From positions 31,228 to 95,227 of the forward strand of contig JAUJPG010000012.1 of NCBI GenBank assembly GCA_030447245.1: 64,000 nt of DNA, in the 5' to 3' direction. Under the pieces are notes generated by a model. The model saw nothing but the letters and a program-made list of their open reading frames with translations. It was not told the origin of the DNA and searched no databases. Below are positions 10,336 through 19,630 of this stretch, one piece after another (the stretch's first letter is position 1; the number at the start of each line of letters is the position of its first letter). Source of the DNA: Chloroflexota bacterium. Its GTDB lineage: Bacteria; Chloroflexota; UBA6077; JACCZL01. The translations under genes were made by a program, and so were the position numbers.

Positions 10336-10901
10336 GCCCGTATCCTCTCCCACGGCGCCATTCGCGCCACTCTCTTCGAGCTGCTGTCGGCGCGCCTCGA
10401 GCACGCCGATCACGTTCTGCAGCGTGGCCGCCAGGACCATCAGGAACGACGAGAGCGGGGCCACCACGCTTCCGAGCGTCTGGCCCAGCACCACGTCGCG
10501 CGGCGGCAGCTCGGCCAGCCTGCCGATGTCTTCTCTGGTCAGTCGGCGGTCGCCGATCAGCGCCGCCTTGACGGCCAGTAGCCGCGCCGTCCTGAGATAG
10601 TCGTTGAGCGACTTCTGGGCGGTCGGATCCTCGTAGCCGAAGGCGATCGCCGTTGGCCCTTCGAGATCGGGACGAGTGCAGTCATCCCAGCCCGCTCTGC
10701 CGCGAACCGCGTCAGCGTGTTCTTGGCAACTGGTACTCGGCGGCGGCCTGGCCCAACCGCCCACGCAAGTCCGACATGTCGGAAACGGTCATGCCGCGGT
10801 AGTCGGTCAAGACCACCATCCACGGCTGCGGCCGAGCTTGTCAGCGAGCTCGTCGACCGCGTGCTCCTTCGCTCGCCGGACCCCCTCTCGGCACTCGGCC
10901 C
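10336..10901 (-). CDS. rplJ: 50S ribosomal protein L10, frameshifted
   Basis: L10 anchors the L7/L12 dimers to the ribosome. The N-terminus is in one frame ([16 protein letters not shown], then [19 protein letters not shown]-like residues). [15 protein letters not shown] is in a second, and [20 protein letters not shown] is in a third that continues to the end. The last frame has no stop before rplL, so L10 and L12 appear fused; a lost stop through an indel is more likely than a true fusion. The probable start is the GTG at about 10901 behind AAAGGAGG. At least three indels are needed, so this is read as an intact gene with sequence errors. Confidence 0.85.
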
Positions 10902-11095
10902 TCCTTTCGCTCCTCGTTCCGCCTGCCTCGCCCGGGGCATCAAACGCCCCCGGGGCCGAGCGCCGGGGCAAAACGGCCGCCGACCATGAGGTCGCCCGGC
11001 GGATCCGCGTTGCGCCCTCGGCGGGTCTTGCATTAAGCACCTCGCTCGAGGCGCGCCCGCTGTCTCTGGCACCAGTCTTCGGTTGTCAACGGAAG
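10902..11095 (-). ncRNA. Probable L10 autoregulatory leader
   Basis: Between rplA and rplJ the minus strand has about 260 bp without a gene. It includes a CCGAAGACTGGTGCCAGAG stretch, several GC-rich inverted segments such as GCCCCGGCG/CGCCGGGGC-like arms and a GGGGGC...GCCCCG hairpin before the rplJ ribosome site. Leaders in this position commonly bind the L10-(L12) complex to repress the operon. The call rests on position and partial motif only. Confidence 0.45.
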
Positions 11096-11160
11096 TGTAA
11101 CGCGGGTTCCAACCGACCGGCAACTCCGCTCGCAACCCGCCAACCGGGCATCCGCTGAGA

Positions 11161-11862
11161 CTACGCCGCCGCCAGTGCCATCGCCGTCTGGACGTCCAGC
11201 TTCACACCGGGGCCCATCGTCGTCGCCAACGCGACCGAGCGAATGTAGACGCCCTTGGCAGCGGTCGGCTTGGCTCGCACCACGGCGTCCACCGCCGCGC
11301 CGAGGTTCTGCAGCAACTGCTCCTCAGAGAAGGAGACCCGCCCCACCGGCAGGTGGATCACCGCCGTTTTGTCGACCCGAAAGTCGATTCGGCCACCCTT
11401 GACCTCGCGGATGACTCGCCCAACGTCCGGGGTGACCGTACCGGTGCGCGGGTTCGGCATCAGCCCGCGCGGCCCCAGGACTCGCCCGAGCCGGCCCACC
11501 ATCCCCATCATGTCCGGGGTGGCGACCGCGACGTCGAAATCGAGCCAGCCGCCCTGTACCCGCTGGACTAGCTCTTCGGCGCCGGCCGCGTCTGCGCCGG
11601 CCTCCTCGGCCTCACGGACCTTGTCGCCCTGGGCGAAGGCGATCACCCGCCGCGTCTTGCCGGTTCCGGCCGGCAGCGCCACCGAGCCGCGGACGAGCTG
11701 GTCGGCGTGGCGCGGGTCGACGCCGGTCCGGATGTGCAGCTCGACTGCTTCGTCAAACTTGACGTAGCTTAGCTCCTTGAGCAGCGCGAGCGCCTCGCGC
11801 GGCTCGTACAGCCTGTCCGGATCGATCCGCTTCAGGGCATCCTTGTACTTCTTGCCGGCCAT
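11161..11862 (-). CDS. rplA: 50S ribosomal protein L1
   Basis: L1 binds 23S rRNA at the mobile stalk and often represses its own operon. The intact 233-residue frame starts at ATG 11862 ([14 protein letters not shown]). It contains the conserved domain-I pieces ([18 protein letters not shown]), the domain-II block [20 protein letters not shown] and the C-terminal [20 protein letters not shown]. Length and motifs are standard. It is one of the few uninterrupted genes in the first 15 kb and follows rplK by 98 bp. Confidence 0.96.
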   Translation of the reverse strand: MAGKKYKDALKRIDPDRLYEPREALALLKELSYVKFDEAVELHIRTGVDPRHADQLVRGSVALPAGTGKTRRVIAFAQGDKVREAEEAGADAAGAEELVQRVQGGWLDFDVAVATPDMMGMVGRLGRVLGPRGLMPNPRTGTVTPDVGRVIREVKGGRIDFRVDKTAVIHLPVGRVSFSEEQLLQNLGAAVDAVVRAKPTAAKGVYIRSVALATTMGPGVKLDVQTAMALAAA

Positions 11863-11960
11863 ACATCCTCCTCGTGGTACTAGCGCCCGCCAAGCAGGCT
11901 CCCACGCCTTCGTCCCTGACCGCCAGCCCCCTCTCTCCGCGCAGTGCGAAGAGAAGAACG

Positions 11961-12376
11961 CTACGACTCGACAGCCACGCCCATGCTGCGGGCGGTGCCC
12001 TCGATGATCTTCTCGGCGTTCTCGGGCGTCGTGGCGTTCAAGTCCTTCATCTTGATCTGAGCGATCTCGCGGACCTGGTCCCGCGAGATCGTGCCGATGG
12101 CACCCTGCCGGGCCAGCGAGCCCCTTCGATGCTCAGCGCCTCTTTGATCATGTCCGACGCCGGGCGGCGTCTTCAGGACGAACGCGAAGGAGCGGTCCTC
12201 GAAGATGGTGATCTCAACCGGGACCACCTGCCCGGGCCTGGCCGCCGTCCTCTCGTTGTACCCCGACGAAGCCCATGATGTTGACGCCGTGCTGACCCAG
12301 GGTCAGCCGACCGCCGGCGCCGGCGTCGCTACCGGGCGTCGATCTGCAACTTCACGATAGCGCACCTCTTGGCCAT
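11961..12376 (-). CDS. rplK: 50S ribosomal protein L11, frameshifted
   Basis: L11 forms the GTPase-associated centre with 23S rRNA. From ATG 12376 the frame reads [15 protein letters not shown], shifts, and resumes with [12 protein letters not shown] and [20 protein letters not shown] further shift leads to [11 protein letters not shown] and then [40 protein letters not shown] and [11 protein letters not shown], ending at TAG 11961. Order and motifs are those of L11. Three or so indels interrupt it. As the gene is essential, sequence error is the simplest reading. Confidence 0.88.
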
Positions 12377-12422
12377 AGTGCCTCACTTCTCGAAACCGTC
12401 GCGAACGACGCCGACTCTACAT

Positions 12423-13118
12423 CTAGCAGCCTGCGAGGAAGCCCAGATCCGCCTGCCAGGCGCCAGCTGCTCGCGCCTCAGGTGGGATGCGTGACACCTG
12501 CAGGAAGTCCAGCTCCACCGGAGTTTCACGGCCAAAGATAGACCAGCACCCGTACCTTCCGTTCTTCTCGGCGTTGATCGAGTCGACCACGCCGATGAAG
12601 TCGGTGAACGGGCCGTCGACCACCTTGACGCGCTCGTTCGGCTGGAAGCTGACCTGACCTTCGGCGCTTCCATCTTCATCTGCTTGAGGATGCGCTGACG
12701 TCGGCGTCGTCCAGCGGGCTCGGCTTGGTGCCGTGGCCCACGAAGCCGGGCCACGCCCGGCGTGTTGCGGACCACGTACCACGAGTCGTCGGACATCAGC
12801 ATCTGGACGAGCACGTACCCCTGAAAGACCTTCTTCTGAACCGTCCGCCGCTGTCCGTCCTCGATCTCGATCTCCTCTTCGGTCGGGATTACGACCTGGA
12901 AGATCTTGTCCTGGACGCCCATCGAGTCGATGCGGTGCTCGAGGTTGGTCTTCACCTTGTTCTCATAGCCGGAGTACGTGTGAATCACGTACCACTGACG
13001 ATCGTCCTGAATCGGACCGCCGCCGTCAACGGTGGCAGCATTGCCGTCATCGTGTACATCGTCGACGAGGTCAGCAGCACTCGTCCGCTCGTCGATCGTG
13101 TCGCACGTCTCGCGCCAT
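12423..13118 (-). CDS. nusG: Transcription termination/antitermination protein NusG, frameshifted
   Basis: NusG links RNA polymerase to Rho or the ribosome. The N-terminal NGN domain is clear: [20 protein letters not shown], then [16 protein letters not shown] and [20 protein letters not shown] with RNTPGV. The KOW domain is in another frame: [20 protein letters not shown] and VDSINAEKN, then [19 protein letters not shown]. The end is the TAG at 12423, after a short tail. An ATG at 13118 (MARDVRHDR) is one frame away from the body, so a start-proximal indel is likely. It precedes rplK, as is usual. Confidence 0.88.
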
Positions 13119-13240
13119 GGTCTACGGCCTCCGCCGGGCCACACCCAGTCTAACGGTTCGAGTCCAACGCGCACCCTGGCGCGCTTGCCACCAGCGTTGA
13201 ACCTCTGGCGTCGAACCCTGGACTGTGCACCTGAGTTTGG

Positions 13241-13583
13241 TTAGTAGCCGCCTGCACCGTTGCCCGAAGCAGGAAGCGGAAGAATTCCTGAAAGATAAAG
13301 TCGATCCCGCCAAGAAAAACGCCGAGCGCGGCGGACAGGCCGACGACGACGCCCGGTCAGGTTGACGACCACCTTCCGCGATGGCCAGACCACCTTGCGC
13401 ACTTCGCTGCGAAGCTCGCGGATCAGATTGACCAGTCCCTGGCCGCGCTGACCCATCCCGAGCCGCCGTCCACCACTCGACGCCAGCGGGCCAGCTTACG
13501 CGTGCGCGTGCTGCTGGGCGGGCCGAGGACGTGCTGCGATTGGTCGGTCCGCGCTGCGTAGACGGCACTCTGGTGGGTGGCAT
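13241..13583 (-). CDS. secE: Preprotein translocase subunit SecE, frameshifted
   Basis: SecE is the small clamp subunit of the SecYEG channel. The central motif LIRELRSEVRKVVWPSRKVV is the family signature. The following membrane helix appears once the frame is shifted (NLTGVVVGLSAALGVFLGG-like, then DFIFQEFFRFLL). A Ser/Arg-rich N-terminal extension from ATG 13583 (MPPTRVPSTQRGPTNRST) is plausible, again in a different frame. The position directly upstream of nusG supports the call. The exact 3' end depends on the unresolved indels. Confidence 0.82.
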
Positions 13584-13960
13584 GGCGTGCGCCTCAATCC
13601 TACCGACTACGTTCGGCCTACGGATGACGTTCGGCCCACTGACTCCGCCAGGGACTGCTGGCCACCGGGTGGTGGCACCATCATCCATCCGCGCCGCGCA
13701 CGCGGCCACGCCGTTCCTTACCACGTTGCGGGGCGGCGCGGCCTCGCTGGGCCGAAAGGCGTGGCGACGAACCAGCCCGGCACGATACGACCAGAAGGCC
13801 CGCTCCACCCGCAGATCATACTCGACCGCCAGAGCGCCGAACAACTCAGCGCCACGCCCAACCAGACCGCTCGGCGAGCTCATCGCAACTGTAGTACGCC
13901 ACGTAGAATGTGCATTCTTACGCCAGGTAGAATGTCCGCTCCCTCGGGGGAAACGGCGTG
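13584..13960. other. Region without a recognisable gene
   Basis: A minus-strand open frame from ATG 13883 (MSSPSGLVGRGAELFGALAV) looks protein-like for about 50 codons but matches no family I know. The expected rpmG (L33) and tRNA-Trp upstream of secE are not seen. At 13898-13932 there is a short imperfect direct repeat (ACGCCACGTAGAATGT / ACGCCAGGTAGAATGT). Confidence 0.3.
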
Positions 13961-14400
13961 CTATCGATGCGAAGTGGGCTCCAGCTGGGGCAGGATGCGA
14001 CCGAGCAGGTCGTCGACGCCGAGGCCGTCCGGGGGGCGCGGGCGCGTCGTGTGGCAGCTCGGCGACGAGCGCGCGAAGATCCGCAGCGTGAGGCGACCGT
14101 CGCAAGGTCACGCTCGACGGCGGAGATGGCGTGGCGCACACGTCGCCGAGCGGGCGTGGCCCTCGCCGGGTGCCCAGCCACCCGGGCGCAGCCGGGTCCG
14201 GGCGATGGCGATGGCGTTGTAGTGGGCGACCCACGCAGGATCGCCCAGCCAGCGCCGCGACGGTGGCGTTGTAGTGGGCGACCCAGGCCTGCAGGGTGGC
14301 GTCGGCGAGCCGCCTCTGGAAGAAGCGGTCGATGGCCGCGTCAGTGTCAGCACCGCGCCCAGCTCGCCGAGCGCGCGCGCCACGTTCGGGACGATGGAGG
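13961..14400 (-). pseudogene. Unrecognised protein with an internal AWVAHYNA repeat, frameshifted
   Basis: Minus-strand pieces run in order: PNVARALGELGAVLTLTR-like, then AIDRFFQRRLADATLQAWVA with HYNATVAALAG. DPAWVAHYNAIAIARTRL, RPGGWAPGEGHARSA and FRALVAELPHDAPAPP-like follow, ending with LGRILPQLEPTSHR and TAG at 13961. The octapeptide AWVAHYNA occurs twice, encoded by a 21-bp repeat at 14213-14233 and 14265-14285 (52 bp apart). I do not recognise the family. Several indels break it. The repeat could be natural or part of the same local duplication seen in the neighbouring dctP. Confidence 0.35.
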
Positions 14401-14629
14401 CGCGGCCGCCGCCGTGCGCGTGGTGCGGAAGATCGAGCCTGGACGCGGCGGCCCGTACCGACGCCTTTCCAGCACCGCAGGTTCTGCCAGCTCGATCCCC
14501 AGGATCGCCCGCTTCGCAGCAGCGATGGTCGACGGCCTGCGAGACTGCCCGCTGGTGGTGTCACCCAGCTCCAGCGGCCGCTTGCGGACCGGCGTCGGGG
14601 TGCCGCCACGGGCCCAGCCAGCGGCTGAG

Positions 14630-15108
14630 CGCGCAGGCTCGGCAGCGTCCCGCCGTTCGAGATCCTCGACACCGTCCACGAAGGGCCTCCAACGCCCCCG
14701 CCTCCCCGCCGACCTCCAGCCGGCGCACCAATCGACGGCCTGCGCGCGCCGACAGGCCCAACTCCACCGGTACGGCTAAGCACGAACCAGGCCGCGCAAC
14801 GCTCTTTGTGGACCGCGCGCCCAGGGCGGACGTTCGGGATGGACACAATACACGAGGACTACCTCGCTATCGATGGAGTTCTCGGCAGGACGTCGGCGAG
14901 CGCGCTGGACCGCCGACCGCGGCAGCCGGGCGTTGGAGCCGGGCGTGGCAGCTGCACCTGCAGATGACCGGGAGCTGAACATGAAGACGTTCGCGTGATC
15001 GCCTTCCCAACGTTCGGGGAGAGATCACCGGGCGGCCGCTTGCGGAAGCCGCTCGGGTGAGTTCCCTCGCCCAATCAAGGATCTCGGGATGAACGACTTC
15101 AAGGGCCA
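14630..15108 (+). pseudogene. Partial copy of a DctP-type TRAP substrate-binding protein
   Basis: Out-of-frame pieces of a DctP protein are visible. VPPFEILDTVH lies at 14646-14679, FGMDTIHEDYLAIDG at ~14836-14875, then ELNMK...VIAFPTFGE at ~14971-15021, and a segment like PIKDLNDFKGLQ to 15108. All recur in the copy that follows, with shared nucleotide blocks of 34 bp or more. The C-terminal third (after KGL) is absent here. This is either a local partial duplication or an assembly artefact of one gene. Confidence 0.55.
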
Positions 15109-15936
15109 GTTACAACGACAGGACTTCGCCGCGATGGCGATGAGATGTCGCTTGCGGATCGAAGTGTTGCCGGGCCGGGCGATCGTCCCGCCGTTCGAGA
15201 TCCTCGACACCGTCCACAGGCCTACTCGGCCTACGCCTGGCCCGGGGTCGTCCGCCGCGACGCTCCGGGATGCAGAAGGAGCTGCAGAAGGAGCTGAACA
15301 TGAACGTGATCGCCTTCCCGACGTTCGGGGAGGTCGGAGCCGCTCGGGTGGTGCCCGATCAAGGATCTGAACGACTTCAAGGGCCTGAAGTCTATATGTC
15401 TCCGATTCAAGGAGTTGAGCGGTTGCGGGCGGCGAGATCATCCCGTCGGCTCGAGCGCAAGGTCATCGACGCCGCCGAGTACAGCGAGCCGACCTCGGAC
15501 ATGGCGCTCGGTTTCCAGGACGTGCTGAAGTACTACCACCTTCCCGGCACTCCACCAGCCGGCCGGGATCGTCGAGACGCTCATCAACAAGCAGAAGTGG
15601 GATGAGCTGCCGCCCGATCTCCAGGCCACCGTCAAGTACGCCGCCATGGCCACGAACCTGCAGTTCACGGTCAAGATCCTGGATCGGAACAGCCAGGACC
15701 TCGACACGCTGGTGAACCGACACGGCGTGACCGTCGTCCAATCGCCGCCCGACATCCTCCTGGAGATCCTCCGGGGCTGGGACCGGGTCGCCGACCGAGT
15801 CGCCAAGGAGAACCCGTTCTTCGCCAGGGTCCTGAACTCCCAGAAGCAGTTCGCCCAGCGTGTCGTCCCGTATCGCCGCCGGGCGCACCCGGATTACGCG
15901 CTGGCCGCCGACCACTACTGGCCCCGATCGGGCTAA
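15109..15936 (+). pseudogene. DctP-family TRAP transporter substrate-binding protein, N-terminus disrupted
   Basis: Periplasmic or lipid-anchored binding protein of a tripartite (TRAP) transporter, probably for an organic acid. The N-terminal part is broken: QRQDFAAMAM, then LRIEVLPGRAIVPPFEIL. A block expected between LDTVH and the ELNMNVIAFPTFGE segment is partly missing. From about 15440 the frame is clean: RKVIDAAEYSEPTSDMALGF, DVLKYYHLPG, INKQKWDELPPDLQATVKYA and FAQRVVPYRRRAHPDYALA, ending at TAA 15936. The VIDAAE and INK..W..LP.DLQ blocks are typical of DctP. It precedes dctQM with a hairpin between. Confidence 0.8.
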
Positions 15937-15942
15937 ATCCGT

Positions 15943-15985
15943 CGGAGCCGCGCGGTCCGTCTTGATGGTGGGCCGCGCGGCTCCG
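15943..15985 (+). terminator. Hairpin between dctP and dctQ
   Basis: CGGAGCCGCGCGG and CCGCGCGGCTCCG form a perfect 13-bp stem with a 17-nt loop, 6 bp after the dctP stop. There is no U-tract. It may act as a partial terminator or mRNA stabiliser that lets the binding protein be made in excess of the membrane subunits. Confidence 0.5.
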
Positions 15986-16162
15986 GCCGACTGACGGCAG
16001 CCCACGCTGGGTTCCTGGCGTTCGGCTAGTCGGCCCCGCCACGGCTGCCATGTACGCGCTCACAACCATGTGCGGCCGGGCCCTGAATCGCAGGCCAGGA
16101 CCGGACACCCGCTCTCGGCCCGTAGACCCGCGGGACTGCCAACGACGTGGAGGAGTGTGCTG

Positions 16163-16708
16163 ATGACGGCGCTCTTGCGGATCATCCACCTGATCGACCC
16201 GTTCACCTTGTGGACCGGTCGGATCTTCGCCTTCCTCATCGTGCCCCTGATGCTCGGCCTGGTCTACGAGGTCTTCGCCCGCTACCTGTTCGCTGCCCCG
16301 ACCGTCTGGGCGTACGACGTCACCTACATGATGTACGGGGCCCTGTTCATGCTCGGGGCATCGTACGCGCTTTACCAGGGAGCCCATATTCGGACCGACA
16401 TCCTGTACCGCAACTGGTCGCCGAGGACGCAGGGAATCGTCGACGCGGCGCTCTACATCTTCTTCTTCTACCCGGGGATCATCTTCTTCCTCGTGGCCGG
16501 CTGGGACTACGCCTCTCGCTCCTACCTGGTGAACGAGCAGGCGGCGGTGAGCCCGTGGCGTCCGTACATCTGGCCGTTCAAAATGATCCTTCCAATCACG
16601 GCGATCCTCCTGCTGATTCAGGGGTTGTCGGAGCTGCTCAAGAGCGTCTACGCGGCGATTGCCGGCGAGTGGCCGCCCGAGCATCACGCGAAGGAGGTCG
16701 TGGTATGA
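16163..16708 (+). CDS. dctQ: TRAP transporter small permease subunit DctQ
   Basis: The small membrane subunit of the TRAP transporter, 181 residues. I choose ATG 16163, which sits behind GGAGGAG, rather than the longer in-frame ATG at 16070. Four hydrophobic helices are visible (FAFLIVPLMLGLVYEVFARY, MMYGALFMLGASYAL, ALYIFFFYPGIIFFLVAG, ILPITAILLLIQGLSELL). They include the characteristic helix 1-2 region with VFARYLF and an AHIRTDI loop. Its TGA overlaps the dctM start (ATGA), indicating translational coupling. Confidence 0.92.
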   Translation: MTALLRIIHLIDPFTLWTGRIFAFLIVPLMLGLVYEVFARYLFAAPTVWAYDVTYMMYGALFMLGASYALYQGAHIRTDILYRNWSPRTQGIVDAALYIFFFYPGIIFFLVAGWDYASRSYLVNEQAAVSPWRPYIWPFKMILPITAILLLIQGLSELLKSVYAAIAGEWPPEHHAKEVVV

Positions 16709-18033
16709 GCCCAGAGGTGCTGGGACTGGTCCTGCTGGGCGCGCTGCTCGTCGCGATCTTCATCGGCTTCCCGATCGCCTTCACCCTGATCATCCTGGCG
16801 ATCGTCTTTGGCTATATCGGCTTCGGACCGGTCGTCTTCGACCTGATGGTCATCCAGACCATCGGGCTGATGCAGGAAGAGGTGCTGGCGGCGGTCCCGC
16901 TCTTCGTGTTCATGGGCTACATCCTCGAACGGGCCGGCCTCGTCGAGCGGCTCTTCGGGGCGTTCCGCCTGCTCATGGGCCCGGTCCGCGGCTCGCTCTA
17001 CCTGGTCGTCCTGCTGACCGCGACAGTCTTCGCGACGGCGACCGGGATCATGGGCGCTTCGGTGACCCTGCTCGGGATCCTCGCCGCGCCGACGATGATC
17101 AAGGCCGGCTACGACAAGCGGCTCTCGGCCGGGGCCATCACGGCCGGTGGCACGCTCGGCATCCTGATCCCACCGAGCGTCATGCTGGTGCTCCTCGGAC
17201 CGGTCGCCGGCATCTCGGTCATCCGGCTGTTCGCCGCGGCGGTGATCCCCGGGCTGCTCCTGTCGGGCCTCTACATCGCCTACACGCTGGGCCGGAGCTT
17301 CTTGCGGCCGGAGCTGGGCCCGGCGCTGCCGGTCGAGGAGCGGGCGACGTCGGTCGGGCAGCTCCTGCGCGAGCTGATGCTTGGCATCGTCCCGGTCTTC
17401 CTCCTGATCTTCGCCGCGCTCGGAAGCATCCTCGTCGGCCTGGCGACGCCGACTGAAGCGGCCGCGATGGGCGCCCTTGCCTCGGTCTTGCTCGCCGTCG
17501 CCTACCGGCGCATGGACTTCACGAGGTTCAAGGAAGCCTCCTTTCAGACGATCGAGACATCCAGCATGATCCTCTTCCTGGCAGCCGCCGCGAACTTCTA
17601 CGCGGCGGTGTTCGGTCGCCTGGGAACCGGGGGATGGCTGACTGACATCTTCCTTCGCCTCCCCTTCCCGCCGATCGTCGTGCTGCTGCTGATGATGGTG
17701 CTTATTTTCATCCTCGGATGGCCGCTCGAGTGGCCGGCGATCATCCTGATCTTCCTGCCGATCATCCTGCCGGTCATCTCGTCGCTCGGGTTCGACCTGC
17801 TCTGGTTCTCGATCCTGGTCGCCGTCAACCTGCAGACGGCGTTCCTCTCCCCACCGGTGGCCGTGGCCGCCTACTACCTCAAAGGGGTCGCGCCGGAGAT
17901 GGAGCTGACCGAGATCTACGGCGGGATGTTCCAGTTCATGGTTCTCCAGGTCATCGGTCTAGTGCTGCTGCTGCTCTTCCCGCAGATCGTGTTCTGGCTG
18001 CCGAACACGCTGTACGGCGTCGCGAGCCGGTAA
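16705..18033 (+). CDS. dctM: TRAP transporter large permease subunit DctM
   Basis: The 442-residue large subunit provides the Na+/substrate pathway of the TRAP transporter. About 12 helices are evident. Conserved parts are the N-terminal IGFPIAFTLIILAIVFGYI, PLFVFMGYILERAGLVERLF, then ATGIMGASVTLLGILAAPTM, GGTLGILIPPSVMLVLLG and ATPTEAAAMGALASVLL, with LEWPAIILIFLPIILPVI later. The ribosome site is AAGGAGG and the start overlaps the dctQ stop by 4 bp. The gene is intact, so transport may be functional if dctP is. Confidence 0.94.
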   Translation: MSPEVLGLVLLGALLVAIFIGFPIAFTLIILAIVFGYIGFGPVVFDLMVIQTIGLMQEEVLAAVPLFVFMGYILERAGLVERLFGAFRLLMGPVRGSLYLVVLLTATVFATATGIMGASVTLLGILAAPTMIKAGYDKRLSAGAITAGGTLGILIPPSVMLVLLGPVAGISVIRLFAAAVIPGLLLSGLYIAYTLGRSFLRPELGPALPVEERATSVGQLLRELMLGIVPVFLLIFAALGSILVGLATPTEAAAMGALASVLLAVAYRRMDFTRFKEASFQTIETSSMILFLAAAANFYAAVFGRLGTGGWLTDIFLRLPFPPIVVLLLMMVLIFILGWPLEWPAIILIFLPIILPVISSLGFDLLWFSILVAVNLQTAFLSPPVAVAAYYLKGVAPEMELTEIYGGMFQFMVLQVIGLVLLLLFPQIVFWLPNTLYGVASR

Positions 18034-18070
18034 GCGAGCGCGCGGAGGGCGGATTCCGAGGAGGACGAGC

Positions 18071-19189
18071 ATGAAGGGGAAGGCGGCGGTCACGCTGGAA
18101 GATCGGCGGGCGCCGGAGAACGGGCGCCCGATGGAGCTGGTCGACTACGACGTGCCGGAGCCCGAGCCGGACGAGGTACTTGTCCGCGTGAGCCTGGCCG
18201 GCATCTGCGGGTCCGACCTCCACATGTGGCGGGGAGAGATGTCGTGGTTCCAGCGGGCCCCGGGCATTCAAGGGCACGAGATGACCGGGCGCGTCGGCAG
18301 GCTGGGCGCCAATCGGAGCCACGACAGCCTCGGGCGCCCGCTGCGCGAGGGCGAGCGCGTGGCCTTCGCGTACATCATCCACAGCTGCCAGAGGTGTGCG
18401 TGCCTGCTCGGTGTCACCCCATTGCACAAACTTTAACACACCACCACCGACCGCACGGCAGACGACCCGCCGCACTTCCTGGGCGCGTTCGCCGAGTATT
18501 ACCTGCTCAAGGCGAACCAGTGGATCTTCGGGGTCCCGGACGACCTGCCGGACGAGCTCGTCGCCGGTGAACTGCGCGCTCTCGCAGGTCTTCTACGGGC
18601 TGAACAAGATCGGTGTGACGCTGGGCGACACGGTGGTGATCCAGGGGCTTGGCGGCCTCGGCATCTACGCCTGCGGCGTCGCCAAAGATATGGGTGCTGG
18701 ACAGGTCGTCGCGATCGACGCGGTCTCCGAGCAGCTCGAGCTGGCTCGCCAGTTCGGGGCCGACCACGTGATCAACCTCAAAGAGGTCGAGTCGAAGGAG
18801 AGCGCGTCGAGCGGATCAAGGACCTGACCGACGGCGTGGGCGCCGACGTCTGCGTTGAGCTGGTCGGCATTGCCGGCGTCGTCCAGGAGGGGCTGGAGAT
18901 GCTCCGCGTCGGCGGCCGCTATCTCTGGATCAGCAACATCGTCGCTGGCGCTTCGGCGGAGATCGTCCCGCACGACGTGGTGCGCCTGTCGCGGGCCATC
19001 CATGGGGTGGTGGTGTACAACCCTGGGTGATCCCGCCGAGCGCTGAGCTGGATGCGGCACGCACGGCAGCGCTACCCGTTTGACAAGCTCGTCGGGGCAA
19101 CCTTTCCCCTGGAGCCGGATCAACGAAGCATTCGAGCAAGCCGAATGGACGGTAAGAGCACGGTCGCTCGGACGGTGATCCGGGCGTAA
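18071..19189 (+). pseudogene. Zinc-dependent alcohol dehydrogenase-like protein, frameshifted
   Basis: Medium-chain dehydrogenase/reductase. From ATG 18071 the catalytic domain reads GRPMELVDYDVPEPEPDEVL, then SLAGICGSDLHMWRGEMSW, with C-GSD zinc ligand region and GIQGHEMTGRVGRLG (GHE). After CQRCAC the frame breaks near 18410 and resumes in LGAFAEYYLLKANQWIFGVP-like pieces. VNCALSQVFYGLNKIGV and TVVIQGLGGLGIYACGVAKD (Rossmann GLGGLG) follow, and then VGADVCVELVGIAGVVQEGL. The end is RTVIRA at TAA 19189. At least four indels are needed. It lies 37 bp after dctM, so it probably belongs to the same operon and may oxidise the imported compound. Confidence 0.78.
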
Positions 19190-19630
19190 TCCACCGACGA
19201 CCTCCCCACCGCTGCTCGAGCACGGCCCAAACCAGTGGGTCCCGCGGGCCCAGGCGGCAGGCTGCCACGCCCGCCGTCCCATGCCGGTCGGCCATGACCA
19301 GGCGCGCTAGGGCGCTGGTCGACGAGCCGCGGGTGGGGGTGCGGGGCCGGGTGCGGCCAGTGCTCGCCCCGCGCGGCGTCAACCGTGGCACGGCACCGCC
19401 TCGCCAAACCATCGCCGCGCCGAGCCGCATGCTGCTCGCGTCTCAGGGTGGACATGCTTGCTGGCCAACGAACGTCCGATTGACGCCGACCGCTCGCGGC
19501 ACTAGAATGCGCTGGTCTGCAGCGAGTCGAGAAGATCGCCGCTTCGGCGCAACCTATCACTCGGCTCCTGGCGCGGACGGCGGGCACTCGCCGTACTCGC
19601 GGCGGTGTCGGCTGCATGGGAGAGGTTGTC
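19190..19630. other. Region without a recognisable gene
   Basis: About 440 bp between the dehydrogenase and the LPRTG protein. Both strands have GC-driven open frames but none has a family, a good start or a ribosome site. The promoter of the surface protein should lie in its right half; no convincing hexamer pair was seen. Confidence 0.4.

Noticed and set aside
11070-11095. A TTGACA on the minus strand before rplJ as a promoter
   Set aside because: No -10 hexamer occurs 16-18 bp downstream.
13145-13175. A GGTTCGAGTCC T-loop-like stretch near nusG
   Set aside because: No matching T-stem, anticodon arm or acceptor pairing could be drawn; not a tRNA.
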